Assembly (NCBI GenBank): GCA_016717145.1
Contig: JADKGD010000034.1
Coordinates: 19,842-83,841, forward strand
Length of the DNA: 64,000 bases
Reading direction: 5' to 3'
Source of the DNA: Saprospiraceae bacterium
Lineage (GTDB): Bacteria > Bacteroidota > Bacteroidia > Chitinophagales > Saprospiraceae
In this document: positions 8,987-17,830 of the stretch, one piece after another
Position numbering within the stretch: the first letter of the stretch is position 1
How the letters are laid out: each line of letters begins with the position of its first letter
Notes under the pieces: model-generated
What the model saw: the letters and a program-made list of their open reading frames with translations, nothing else
What the model was told of the DNA's origin: nothing
The model's database searches: none
Translations under genes and position numbers: made by a program

Positions 8987-10974
8987 ATGAAAACCAGAAA
9001 TTTATCCTTAATTGCGTTATCTGTTTTGATATCACTTTTTGTATTGTCCTGCAGACCAAAAAATGCTGCCACTGCAGTAAGCAGTGACGCCGCATCAAAA
9101 TCCTATGTGGCGCCAGGTCAGTATGATGAATTCTATAATTTTGTAAGCGGAGGCTTCAGTGGTCAAATGTCCGTTTATGGATTGCCGAGTGGAAGAATGC
9201 TACGTGTCATACCTGTTTTTTCTGTTGACCCTGAAAAAGGATGGGGTTATAGTGAGGAGACTAAGCCCATGCTAAACACTTCACATGGCTTTGTGCCGTG
9301 GGATGATTTGCATCACGTCGAACTTTCTCAGACAAATGGTGAAATAAATGGTAAATGGGCTTTTGCCAATGCCAATAATACACCGAGACTCGCAAGAATT
9401 GATCTAAAAACTTTTAGAACTACCGAAATACTCGAATTGCCCAATAGCGGTGGTAATCACAGCTCTCCTTTTGGCACTGAAAATTCAGAATATATCGTTG
9501 CGGGCACAAGATTTTCTGTTCCACCTGATGATGTAAATGGTGACGTTCCTATTGACTCTTACAAACAAAATTTCAAAGGTCACATATCATTTGTAAGCGT
9601 CAATCAAGAGAGTGGAAATATGGACATTGCATTTCAACTCAAAACACCTGGTGTAAACTTTGACCTTGCCAGATGCGGTAGGGCGAAGTCACATGGTTGG
9701 TTTTTCTTTTCCTGCTATAATACTGAACAGGCAAATACCTTACTTGAAGTAAATGCCTCACAAAAAGATAAGGACTTTATCATGGCGGTGAACTGGAAAA
9801 AAGCTGAGGAATATCTCAAAGCAGGTAAAGGCAAAAAACAAAAAGTGGCTTACGCTCATAACAAGTGGGATGAGTCCAGTCATACAGGAACTTCAACCAT
9901 TATGAAAGAAGTCACTGTACTAGATGTGGCCGAATTTAAAGACATTTGTTATATGATACCTTGTCCCAAATCTCCTCATGGATGCGATGTTGATCCTACC
10001 GGAGAATTTATTGTAGGTAGTGGAAAATTAGCGGCTTTAATACCAGTTTTCAGTTTTGACAAATTGCAGGCTGCTATTGCCAAAAAAGCTTACGATGGTG
10101 AATATGAAGGCATTCCTGTTGTTAAATATGAAGAGGCTCTGTATGGTGAAGTTAAAAAGCCGGGCTTAGGGCCATTGCACACAGAATTTGATGGCAAAGG
10201 TTTTGCATATACATCATTTTTTGTTTCTTCTGAAGTTGTAAAATGGAATATCAAAGACTTGACAGTTGTGGACAGAGTACCTACATTTTATTCCGTTGGT
10301 CACCTTTGTATACCTGGTGGAAACACACGTAAACCATACCCAAAATACTTGATAGCTTACAATAAAATAACTAAAGACAGATATTTACCTACCGGACCTG
10401 AATTGACACAAAGCGCTCAGTTATTTGATATTAGTGGAGAAAAATGCAGATGATATTGGACTTCCCTACCATTGGTGAGCCACACTATGCTCAGGCAGCG
10501 CCTGCAGATTTAATCAGAAATAATGGTCAGATAAAGATTTTTAAAATTGATGAAAACAAACATCCGCGCGTCGCCAAAGGCGAAGCTGAGTCAAAGGTAG
10601 TTAGAGAAGGTAACAAAGTCCATGTCTATATGACTGCGATCAGGTCACACTTTGCACCTGATAATATTGAAGGAATACGTATGGGTGATGAAGTGTACTT
10701 TCACGTTACAAATCTGGAACAGGACTGGGATGTACCTCACGGCTTTGGTATTAAGGGGGCAAATAATGCTGAGCTTCTGATCATGCCGGGTGAAACTACC
10801 ACATTAAAATGGATGCCTGACAGAGTAGGTATGTATCCGATGTACTGCACAGATTTCTGTAGTGCATTGCATCAGGAAATGCAGGGTTATGTTCGGGTTT
10901 CGCCTGCAGGTAGTAAGACACCACTGACATTTAGTGTAGGAAAACAAGCCACGTCGGCTAAAGAAGCACAATAA
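8987..10974 (+). CDS. nosZ: Nitrous oxide reductase, clade II (frameshifted in this sequence)
   Basis: NosZ reduces N2O to N2 in the periplasm. A Sec-type signal with lipobox-like VLSC (residues 18-22) replaces the Tat signal of clade I enzymes. The seven-bladed propeller carries CuZ ligand motifs such as WDDLHHVE (His109, His110), GGNHSSPFG, CPHG-like SPHGCDVDP, GPLHTEFDG and VGHLCIPGG. The C-terminal cupredoxin has the CuA motif CTDFCSALHQEM plus an upstream VPHGFG His. The frame breaks at 10440-10453: one A is missing from a 5-A run, the first part ending SGEKCR and the second starting MQMILDFPTIGEPHYAQ. Joined, the protein is about 660 residues, the normal size. An assembly error is much more likely than a true mutation. 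Confidence 0.93.
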
Positions 10975-10994
10975 TTGATATAAATATAAAGAAG

Positions 10995-11031
10995 AAAGGG
11001 GCAGCATGATTATTCTTTCTGCCCTTTTTTT
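10995..11031 (+). terminator. Intrinsic terminator after nosZ
   Basis: GGGGCAG (10998-11004) pairs with CTGCCC (11019-11024) across a 14-base loop and is followed by a run of seven T. It sits 21 bases after the nosZ stop, separating the electron-transfer/nosZ unit from the accessory nos genes. This would allow stronger expression of nosZ than of the maturation genes. Confidence 0.8.
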
Positions 11032-11152
11032 ATTCAGGCAAATTCAAATTAGGTAACATTCCGCACTGTCATTTTTCATTTAATAAAATATCTTAACTTT
11101 CATGCGGCTATTATAATTTTCATTAAAAACAAATCAATAAAATTTATTACCT

Positions 11153-11783
11153 ATGGCTACGTTATCAAAATTATCAAAATATTTACTTGTTCTGGCTGGC
11201 ATATGTATTCTTGGTGCTTTGTACTTTCCAATCTGGAGAATTGAATTAGATGCACCACAATATCCCGAAGGACTTTCCCTACTAATTTATGCCAACAGGC
11301 TGGCCGGAGATGTTGAAATCATTAATGGATTAAATCGTTATATAGGCATGAAAACACTTCATGCAGAAGAGTTTATTGAATTTAAAGTGTTAAGCTATAT
11401 AATTGGTTTTTTCGGCCTCTGGGCCTTATTAAATGCGTTTCTGAATAGCAAACGATCTGTTCTGATTCTATTGATTTGTTTTGCAATTTTCGGCGCTTTG
11501 GCTATGTATGATTTCTGGAGATGGGAATATGAATATGGTCATAATCTTGATCCAACCGCTGCCATCATAGTACCGGGAATGGCATATCAGCCCCCTTTAA
11601 TTGGATTCAAACAATTGCTCAATTTTGGTGCATTTTCCATACCAGATGTGGGAGGTTGGTTACTACTTACCGGTGGCGTACTTATAGCTCTGGTATATGG
11701 ACTGGAAGCTGGCTTCCTTAATTGGTTGATCAAACCGCGTAAAAAAAAGTGCTTTTATGTCCATGATACCTTTATTTTTTTAG
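11153..11783 (+). CDS. Polytopic membrane protein of clade II nos clusters
   Basis: About 200 residues with four hydrophobic helices (residues 10-28, 80-97, 102-118, 172-190). Extracytoplasmic loops contain WRIELDAPQYPEGL and DFWRWEYEYGHNLDPTAAI. Proteins of this type lie between nosZ and nosL in Bacteroidota nos clusters; a role in electron transfer or copper delivery to NosZ is assumed, not proven. As given, the frame runs on into nosL as one 337-codon ORF. I think that is an artefact: adding one T to the 7-T run at 11775-11781 ends this protein at a TAG there and opens a proper nosL lipoprotein signal. The stop position given is therefore inferred. Confidence 0.65.
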
Positions 11784-12166
11784 TGAGCGCATGTGAACCA
11801 ACAGGTCCTGAACCTATTGTGCTGAATGAAGATACCTGTAGTTTTTGTAAAATGACCATTTCAGATGGACACTTTGGTGCAGAATTGATTACCGAAAAAG
11901 GCAGATGTTTTAAGTTTGATGACATTTCCTGTCTTATTCAATACCGAAAACAACATCAGGAAAAATCATCAAAACATAATTATGTCCATGATTACCTGGG
12001 AAAAAATGAGCTCATTCAAATTGAGACAGCTTACTTTATTAAAGGAGGAGATATAAAAAGTCCAATGGCGGGCAATACTGCTGCTTTCAGGACCGAAGCT
12101 TTAGCCATGGAATATCAAACTAAATTATCGGCAGAAAAAACTGATTGGAATATCCTCAATAAATAA
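11757..12166 (+). CDS. nosL: NosL copper chaperone lipoprotein
   Basis: NosL is an outer-membrane-facing lipoprotein that binds Cu(I) and supplies copper for NosZ CuZ assembly. The NosL core is clear: EDTCSFCKMTISDGHFGAELI (C-x2-C-K-M, copper ligands), CFKFDDISCLIQY, and a C-terminal IKGGDIKSPMAGNTAAF. With one T restored in the homopolymer at 11775-11781, the ATG at 11757 gives MSMIPLFFLVSACEP, a signal with lipobox VSAC; without it the sequence is fused to the preceding membrane protein. nosD starts 7 bases after the stop. Confidence 0.82.
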
Positions 12167-12173
12167 GGACTTT

Positions 12174-13409
12174 ATGAAAACATGGATATTGTTAAGTACA
12201 TTTTTAATTGTTGCAGTTAACCTGCATGCCCATACGATTCATGTTGGTCCCGGAAAAAAAATTACATCCATCAGAGCCGCTTTGAATCAGGCCAAACATT
12301 TTGATACCATAATAGTCCACCACAGTCTATACAAAGAAGGAAATATAGTCATCAACAAACGGATAGTCATGCTTGGCGAAGGTCGTCCGATTCTTGATGG
12401 CCAACATAAATATGAAGTCGTTTCCATCAAAGTCGACAGTGTGGTATTTTCAGGTTTTCAGATACAAAATTCAGGTATTGCTACATTAAATGATCCTTGT
12501 GGTGTAAAGGTCTATGACGGAAACCATGTTATTATAGAGGATAATATTTTTGAAAATAATTTTTTTGCCATCTATATTCAATTTGGCAGACACTGTATCA
12601 TAAAAAATAATTTTATCAAGGGCTATGGCCTGGAAGAACAACAAATCGGGAATGGCATTCATTGTTGGAAAAGTGATAGCCTCCAGCTTATCGGCAATCA
12701 CATTGAAGGTCATCGGGATGGCATTTACTTCGAATTTGTCACAAATTCTGTCATCTGGCGCAATATCTCAAAATATAATGTACGATATGGGCTCCATTTT
12801 ATGTTCTCCAATAATGATGCTTATATTAATAATTTTTTTGACGCAAATGGTGCCGGAGTTGCTGTGATGTTCTCAAAGCATGTAGTTATGTATAGCAATA
12901 CTTTTAAAAACAGTACAGGCGATGCTTCTTATGGTATCCTGTTGAAAGAGATATCAGACGCTGAAATCATTGGCAACAAATTTCTCAACAATACATCTGC
13001 TTTATTTTTAGAAGGGGCCAATAGAATGCTGATTAAAAAAAACGTGTTTATCGGCAATGGCTGGGGCCTAAAAATTCAAGCCAATTGTATGGACAATGAA
13101 GTTACTGAAAATAATTTTATAGGAAATACTTTTGACGTCAGCACCAATGGAAGTTTGGTATTAAATACGTTTAACAGTAATTATTGGGATAGGTATACAG
13201 GTTATGATCTGGACAAAGATGCGTATGGAGATATTCCATATCACCCATTGAGTATTTTTTCAGTTATTATAGAAAACAATCCTATTGCCATGCTACTATA
13301 CAGGAGTTTTATGGTTACACTTTTAGAACGTACAGAAAAGCTCATTCCAAGTATCACGCCTGACAATTTCAGGGATGACAAACCAATCATGAAGGCGTAC
13401 AACTTATGA
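12174..13409 (+). CDS. nosD: NosD periplasmic copper-ABC accessory protein
   Basis: NosD works with the NosF-NosY ABC complex in maturing the copper-sulfur CuZ centre of NosZ. The 411-residue protein has a signal peptide (first 20 residues, ending LHAHT), the typical opening IHVGPGKKITSIRAALNQAK, and a right-handed beta-helix made of repeating N-rich turns (IIKNNFIKGYG, LIGNHIEGH, VIWRNISKYN, AYINNFFDANG, EIIGNKFLNN). The C-terminal region has NYWDRYTGYDLDKDAYGDIPY, a NosD hallmark. The gene overlaps nosF by 4 bases (ATGA), showing tight translational coupling. Confidence 0.93.
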   Translation: MKTWILLSTFLIVAVNLHAHTIHVGPGKKITSIRAALNQAKHFDTIIVHHSLYKEGNIVINKRIVMLGEGRPILDGQHKYEVVSIKVDSVVFSGFQIQNSGIATLNDPCGVKVYDGNHVIIEDNIFENNFFAIYIQFGRHCIIKNNFIKGYGLEEQQIGNGIHCWKSDSLQLIGNHIEGHRDGIYFEFVTNSVIWRNISKYNVRYGLHFMFSNNDAYINNFFDANGAGVAVMFSKHVVMYSNTFKNSTGDASYGILLKEISDAEIIGNKFLNNTSALFLEGANRMLIKKNVFIGNGWGLKIQANCMDNEVTENNFIGNTFDVSTNGSLVLNTFNSNYWDRYTGYDLDKDAYGDIPYHPLSIFSVIIENNPIAMLLYRSFMVTLLERTEKLIPSITPDNFRDDKPIMKAYNL

Positions 13410-14116
13410 TAGAACTGAAAAATATTAAAAAACGTTTTGGGCATTCGGAGGTGCTGATAGATATTTCATTGAAAATGCAGGCAGGTCAATGTATAGGATT
13501 AATCGGTCCCAATGCCTGTGGGAAAACAACAATGATCAAATCCATTCTCAGCATGGTAGTCCCTACGGATGGCGTGATTACATTTAATGAAAAAAATATT
13601 GCCGGAGATGTCCAATACAAAAACCACATAGGGTATATGCCACAGATAGGTCGATACCCTGAGAATATGACGATTCTTCAGATATTTGACATGATTAAAA
13701 ATATCCGAAAATATTCAGGTCATATTGACGAAGATCTTTGGTATGCTTTTGGTCTTGATGCCATTTCCGACAAAAAAATGAGGACGCTGTCAGGTGGCAC
13801 TACCCAAAAAGTCAGTGCTGCTCTCGCTTTCCTTTTTAATCCTTCCGTATTGATCCTCGACGAACCTACTGCGGGTTTGGATCCCATGGCAGCGGAAATA
13901 CTCCGGGATAAAATCATTAGAGAACGAGAAAGAGGTAAGCTGATTCTGATCACTTCTCACCTGCTCAACGAACTTGACGAACTGCTTTCTGATGTAATTT
14001 TTATGCAGGATGGAAAAATTATTTTTTTTAAATCGATCCACGACTTATATGCTGAAACAGGCGAAACCAGAATATCTAAAGCCATAAGTAATCTTTTAAA
14101 ATCAACATTGACATGA
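13406..14116 (+). CDS. nosF: NosF ABC transporter ATPase
   Basis: The cytoplasmic ATPase of the NosDFY complex, 236 residues. Walker A is GPNACGKTT (residues 33-41), the signature is LSGGTTQKVS, and Walker B is VLILDEPTAGLDP, with a switch His in LITSHLL. It overlaps nosD at its start and nosY at its end by 4 bases each, so nosDFY is a single translational unit. ATP hydrolysis is thought to drive conformational change in NosD through NosY for sulfur or copper handling. Confidence 0.92.
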   Translation: MIELKNIKKRFGHSEVLIDISLKMQAGQCIGLIGPNACGKTTMIKSILSMVVPTDGVITFNEKNIAGDVQYKNHIGYMPQIGRYPENMTILQIFDMIKNIRKYSGHIDEDLWYAFGLDAISDKKMRTLSGGTTQKVSAALAFLFNPSVLILDEPTAGLDPMAAEILRDKIIRERERGKLILITSHLLNELDELLSDVIFMQDGKIIFFKSIHDLYAETGETRISKAISNLLKSTLT

Positions 14117-14880
14117 AAAAGATTATCGGATTTGTTGTCACTGATTTATTAAAAAATAAAATTGTTTTAGTATATACATTTGTGTTGGCAGCTTTTGCCT
14201 GGAGTGTATTCAGCCTGGAAGACAATACAGCCAAAGGTGTGCTTTCGCTGCTTAATGTAGTCCTGCTTACTGTGCCCTTGGTTTCTATTATTTTTTCCAA
14301 TATTTATATGTATAATAGTTCAGAGTTTATAGAATTGCTTGTCAGTCAGCCTATTAAACGTTCTACCATTTGGATTAGCCTTTTTTTAGGTTTGGTTATA
14401 GCCTTAAACACGGCATTTTTGATAGGAATAGGTATACCGGTTTTGCTTTTTGTGCCTGATATGACCGGAATGACTATTGTTATGACCGGCATTATGGTCA
14501 CGAGCATATTTGTTTCGATTGCAGTACTTTGTTCCATCCTGACAAGGGATAAAGCTAAAGGCATCGGACTTGCTATCATGACATGGTTGTTTTTAACATT
14601 GATTTATGACGGACTTGTCCTTTTTCTAATGTTTCAGTATTCAGATTATCCCATCGAAAAAGCCATGGTCATCGTATCTGCCCTAAACCCAATTGATCTT
14701 GCCCGGATTTTAGTATTACTTCAGGTTGATGTGGCAGCTTTAATGGGTTATACCGGTGCGATATTTAAACACATATTCGGAACTTCATTTGGCTTCGTAA
14801 TTTCAATTGTTTTAATGTTTTTATGGGTGCTGATTCCATTTTTGATTTCGTTGAGAAAATTTAAACACAAAGATTTATAA
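14113..14880 (+). CDS. nosY: NosY ABC transporter permease
   Basis: This 255-residue membrane protein has six predicted helices and the ABC-2 permease layout (N-terminal VTDLLKNKIVLVYTFVL, central FSNIYMYNSSEFIELLVSQPIKRS, C-terminal FVISIVLMFLWVLIPFLIS). The SEFIELLVSQP(I)KRS loop is characteristic of NosY-type permeases. It partners NosF and NosD. Start chosen at the ATG overlapping the nosF stop. Confidence 0.92.
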   Translation: MKKIIGFVVTDLLKNKIVLVYTFVLAAFAWSVFSLEDNTAKGVLSLLNVVLLTVPLVSIIFSNIYMYNSSEFIELLVSQPIKRSTIWISLFLGLVIALNTAFLIGIGIPVLLFVPDMTGMTIVMTGIMVTSIFVSIAVLCSILTRDKAKGIGLAIMTWLFLTLIYDGLVLFLMFQYSDYPIEKAMVIVSALNPIDLARILVLLQVDVAALMGYTGAIFKHIFGTSFGFVISIVLMFLWVLIPFLISLRKFKHKDL

Positions 14881-14882
14881 TT

Positions 14883-15179
14883 ATGGTAATCAAAGAAATA
14901 CTGGAGAAGTTGAAGACAACCGAAAAGCCTGTTGCCCGTATATTTCATAAAGGTACGGATAGCAAAATATTGTTTATCGGCTTTAAAAAAGGGATGCGAC
15001 TTGATCATCACAAGACACAGTTGCCTTCCATTCTCTTAGTGATTTCAGGTCAGGTTAATTTTATTGATACGGAACAAAATAAGGTGCTAAATCAATATGA
15101 TGAATGTAACATCCCTGTCAATGTTATGCATGAAGTTATAGCTTTGGAAGATAGTATTTGTATGCTGACCCAAGGTTGA
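14883..15179 (+). CDS. Small cupin-domain protein
   Basis: The 98-residue protein looks like a single cupin barrel: GMRLDHHKTQLPSILLVISGQVNF (around residues 38-60) followed by CNIPVNVMHEVIAL (around residues 75-88). His residues at the usual metal positions are partly kept (DHH, MHE). It begins 2 bases after nosY and ends 35 bases before the globin gene, so it is probably in the nos operon. Small cupins near denitrification genes are common in Bacteroidota but have no proven role. Confidence 0.7.
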   Translation: MVIKEILEKLKTTEKPVARIFHKGTDSKILFIGFKKGMRLDHHKTQLPSILLVISGQVNFIDTEQNKVLNQYDECNIPVNVMHEVIALEDSICMLTQG

Positions 15180-15214
15180 TTTGTTTAATGGAATAATAAT
15201 CTTAAAATATTACA

Positions 15215-15589
15215 ATGCTTACAGATATTCTACATAGAGAAGACATTAAAAATGTAGTAAACACTTTTTATGATGCTGTAAAAGATGACCCTATACTAAG
15301 GGCTCATTTTGAGCACGTACAATGGGAAAGCCACCTTCCGGTCATGTATGATTTTTGGGAAAATGTGATTTTCTACACAGGGAATTTTAGTGGGAATCCA
15401 ATGGCAAAACATCAGTCACTTCACCACCATATGCCTATAAGCCCTGATCATTTCAAAAAATGGTTACAATTATTCACAAACACAATTGATACATTGTATT
15501 CAGGGACTAATGCGGATCTCTTGAAAGAAAGAGCAAAAAGTATAGCTATCATTATGCAAATGAAGATATTGAACGAAAAAGGAATATAA
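15215..15589 (+). CDS. Group III truncated haemoglobin
   Basis: A 124-residue 2-on-2 globin of the trHb3 (P-type) class. Typical group III features are DILHREDIKNVVNTFYDAV at the start, FWENVIFYTGNFSGNPMAKH in the middle and a His-rich HQSLHHHMPI before the proximal region (FKKWLQLF). Such globins bind NO and O2 and are linked to nitrosative stress. It is the last gene downstream of nosDFY on this strand. It could remove stray NO near the N2O respiration chain; that is inference. Confidence 0.85.
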   Translation: MLTDILHREDIKNVVNTFYDAVKDDPILRAHFEHVQWESHLPVMYDFWENVIFYTGNFSGNPMAKHQSLHHHMPISPDHFKKWLQLFTNTIDTLYSGTNADLLKERAKSIAIIMQMKILNEKGI

Positions 15590-15669
15590 AACCTCGATCT
15601 AAACTTTCAATATTATCTCATAAAAAGTCGAATATTTTCCTATAACGTTTTCTATTGTTCCTGCTTAAC

Positions 15670-15877
15670 TTAACGTGAGTTCGATGTGATTTTGTCATGA
15701 TTTTTGCATATTATAGCAAAAATCCCGCCAAAATTATGTGTATTTGCATTTGTGACCCTGGGTTTAAACCCAGGGTTACAAATATTTAACCCTTTCAGGG
15801 TTTTATGGTAAAAATCTAGACCTGACTTTAACATAAAGCATTATAAATGATTGTTTTATTCGCCGAACTCACGTTAA
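15670..15877. repeat. Inverted-repeat-bounded 208-bp element (MITE/REP-like)
   Basis: Perfect 14-bp inverted repeats, TTAACGTGAGTTCG (15670-15683) and CGAACTCACGTTAA (15864-15877), bound a non-coding stretch. Inside lies a 20-bp perfect palindrome CCCTGGGTTT-AAACCCAGGG, followed by AACCCTTTCAGGGTT, another short hairpin. No ORF is present. The structure resembles small non-autonomous elements or REP-type clusters of Bacteroidota. It fills most of the 395-base gap between the globin and fasciclin genes. Confidence 0.6.
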
Positions 15878-15904
15878 ATTATATAAAACACCAAGTCGAA
15901 ATGA

Positions 15905-15944
15905 ATAAAAAAACGCCCTGAACATGCTACTGTACCGGGCGTTT
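15905..15944 (-). terminator. Intrinsic terminator of the fasciclin gene
   Basis: Read on the minus strand, AAACGCCC (15944-15937) pairs with GGGCGTTT (15918-15911) and is followed by a run of T. It lies 41 bases after the stop of the fasciclin gene. Confidence 0.82.
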
Positions 15945-15984
15945 ATAAAATCGAACGAAAAAATTTTATTGTTATTTTCTTTAA

Positions 15985-16545
15985 TTATTTTGGAAGCAAC
16001 ACATCCCCGACTACATGAATCATACCATTTGAAGCAGGGATAGAAGCAAGTATTTCGGAACCGTTTACAAATGTTTTACCATCCTTTTTTGTAATGGTGA
16101 CTTTACCTCCATTGACTTGTTCATAAGATTGTCCATCCTGATAATAATCGATTTTCATGGACCCTACATAGGTATGGTACTCAAGAATATTTTTTAAATC
16201 ATTAACTTTCTCAGGTTTTAAAAGACCTTCCACTGTTCCTGCAGGTAATTTTGCAAAGGCAGCATTGGTTGGTGCAAATACTGTGAATGGACCGGCATTG
16301 CTTAAAGCATCCACAAGACCAGCCGCTTTAACGGCTGCAACTAATGTGGAGTGATCTGCGCTACCTGATGCAATCTGTACAATATTGGGATTGGATACGT
16401 CATCTTTTACCCCGGACTGACCTACCATGTCTTGTGATGCACTTGTTGAAGGTGTGGTTGAAGATGCTGCGTTTTCAGATGTTTGTTTACATGAAAAAAA
16501 GTTTACTGCTGCAAAAAGCAACAAAATTTGGAATATTCGTGTCAT
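15985..16545 (-). CDS. Fasciclin-domain lipoprotein
   Basis: The 186-residue protein has a lipoprotein signal (LLLFAAVNFFSC, Cys near residue 19), a Ser/Thr/Ala-rich linker, and one complete fasciclin (FAS1) domain from about residue 58: STLVAAVKAAGLVDALSNAG, FTVFAPTNAAFAKLP, LKNILEYHTYVGSM, and the final GMIHVVGDVLLP. FAS1 lipoproteins are cell-surface adhesion-type modules; the exact role is unknown. A Crp/Fnr-type box sits 49 bases upstream at the same spacing as before the nos genes, so it is probably part of the N-oxide regulon. It has its own terminator. Confidence 0.88.
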   Translation of the reverse strand: MTRIFQILLLFAAVNFFSCKQTSENAASSTTPSTSASQDMVGQSGVKDDVSNPNIVQIASGSADHSTLVAAVKAAGLVDALSNAGPFTVFAPTNAAFAKLPAGTVEGLLKPEKVNDLKNILEYHTYVGSMKIDYYQDGQSYEQVNGGKVTITKKDGKTFVNGSEILASIPASNGMIHVVGDVLLPK

Positions 16546-16565
16546 AACTTTTGAATTTTGTATGA

Positions 16566-16617
16566 CAAAGAAATGAATATTCTCTAATTCAGTTTATGCG
16601 TACAATCATAAACTGAA
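16566..16617 (-). promoter_or_regulatory. Crp/Fnr-type operator and -7 element of the fasciclin gene
   Basis: TTCAGTTTATG (16588-16598) and CATAAACTGAA (16607-16617) form a perfect 11-bp inverted repeat over an 8-base spacer; its core is TTATG-CGTACAAT-CATAA. On the minus strand TTTCTTTG (16573-16566) is the likely -7 element, whose last G is 36.5 bases from the box centre, exactly the spacing seen at the nos promoter. The site lies between the haem-copper-like gene and the fasciclin gene, so it could also act as a hairpin at the end of the former. Confidence 0.6.
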
Positions 16618-16623
16618 AATAGC

Positions 16624-17829
16624 CTATATTTTTTTGTAAGAAAACAATAACAATATCAAACTTCCAAGCATAAAAACACTTACTCCAAGCAAGATTTGAT
16701 TGAGATAAGGTATCAGAATATACACAAAAGAAGTAAGACCCTGTACCATTAATACCAACTCATTGGTAAAAACACCCACACAAAATAAAATCAAGGCAAT
16801 AAATGATATTTTCACCTGTTTGATGTATCCGCACAATAACAAATAACCCAGTAAAAATAATGTTGTGATACCTAATAATACCAGATGCAAATAGGCAATG
16901 ACTATGGAACGAAATCCAAATGCCAACTTGCTGATTTCAGGAAATATACTGGCAGCCTGCAAAAACAATTTGATGATCAAAGCCATCAAAGCAAGTGAAA
17001 AAATAAATCTGATTTCTTTAAGCCACTTGCTTTTTATATTATCCATTTGATTGCGCAACAGTATCAAAAAACTATATAAACCATACAACTGCAACACAAC
17101 AGAAATAATAGGTAGGACAAATAGATACCATGGTAGTTTGAGCCACAGCACAGAAAGTAAATATGCGGGAATACATGCTATTAAAAAACAATTAAATATA
17201 GTATTGTCATTTTTAAAACCCGGCATAACATAAAGTTTCTCCATCAACAAGCCCATTATAGCAAAAAAGAACCAGCCACTATATTGAAAATGAAGGTAAA
17301 AATATACAGATCCAAGGTAACTATGTTGCTGCATGTTTTTAGTTGCCATCATGTATGCCAGATAAAATGTTCCAAAAGAAGACAAAACATTAAATACTAA
17401 TGCTGCTTTAAACCATTTTATGGAAGGATGATTCTTTTGTACAAGTTTTATATCCTTAATGTAATACCATGCAAACAAATAACCTACTAGTATGGAAAGG
17501 GTCGAAAAAGTAATGGAGACCATGCCATAGCCTTGGATAATAAAAGAAATTAACATGCCATAAGCACTGATTAAATTAGCATATATCAGATAGGTATACC
17601 TATTGACACTTATTGGATGCAACCTGTTTTCTTTCAGAAAAAAAAATAATAGTACAAAAAGAATATGTGTGACCCAACCAGAAAATGCAAAATGAGAGTG
17701 TCCGTGTAATAAATATTTCTGATCAAAATATGGAAATTCAAATCCTATTTTATACCGCATCAGCACACCGATACAAGCAACAACAACCAGATTAATAATT
17801 CCGATTTTGATCCATAAGTTATTGTTCAT
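16624..17829 (-). CDS. Twelve-helix membrane protein resembling haem-copper oxidase subunit I
   Basis: A 401-residue, almost entirely hydrophobic protein. Conserved-looking His motifs lie at helix ends: HGHSHFAFSGWVTH near residue 43, YLHFQYSGWFFFAIMG near residue 180 and AYLHLVLLG near residue 310. This pattern resembles the haem-ligand helices of the haem-copper oxidase/NOR superfamily, but the catalytic Tyr/metal helix set is not recognisable. ATG 17829 is preferred over in-frame ATGs at 17871 and 17880 because reconstruction of crp ends at a TAA only one base before it. It is transcribed with crp. A role in haem, NO or cytochrome handling under Crp/Fnr control is inference. Confidence 0.65.
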   Translation of the reverse strand: MNNNLWIKIGIINLVVVACIGVLMRYKIGFEFPYFDQKYLLHGHSHFAFSGWVTHILFVLLFFFLKENRLHPISVNRYTYLIYANLISAYGMLISFIIQGYGMVSITFSTLSILVGYLFAWYYIKDIKLVQKNHPSIKWFKAALVFNVLSSFGTFYLAYMMATKNMQQHSYLGSVYFYLHFQYSGWFFFAIMGLLMEKLYVMPGFKNDNTIFNCFLIACIPAYLLSVLWLKLPWYLFVLPIISVVLQLYGLYSFLILLRNQMDNIKSKWLKEIRFIFSLALMALIIKLFLQAASIFPEISKLAFGFRSIVIAYLHLVLLGITTLFLLGYLLLCGYIKQVKISFIALILFCVGVFTNELVLMVQGLTSFVYILIPYLNQILLGVSVFMLGSLILLLFSYKKI

Positions 17830-17830
17830 A

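Noticed and set aside
11153..12166. Genuine membrane protein-NosL fusion
   Set aside because: A lipoprotein signal appears in the neighbouring frame at a 7-T run; a missing T is the simpler explanation.
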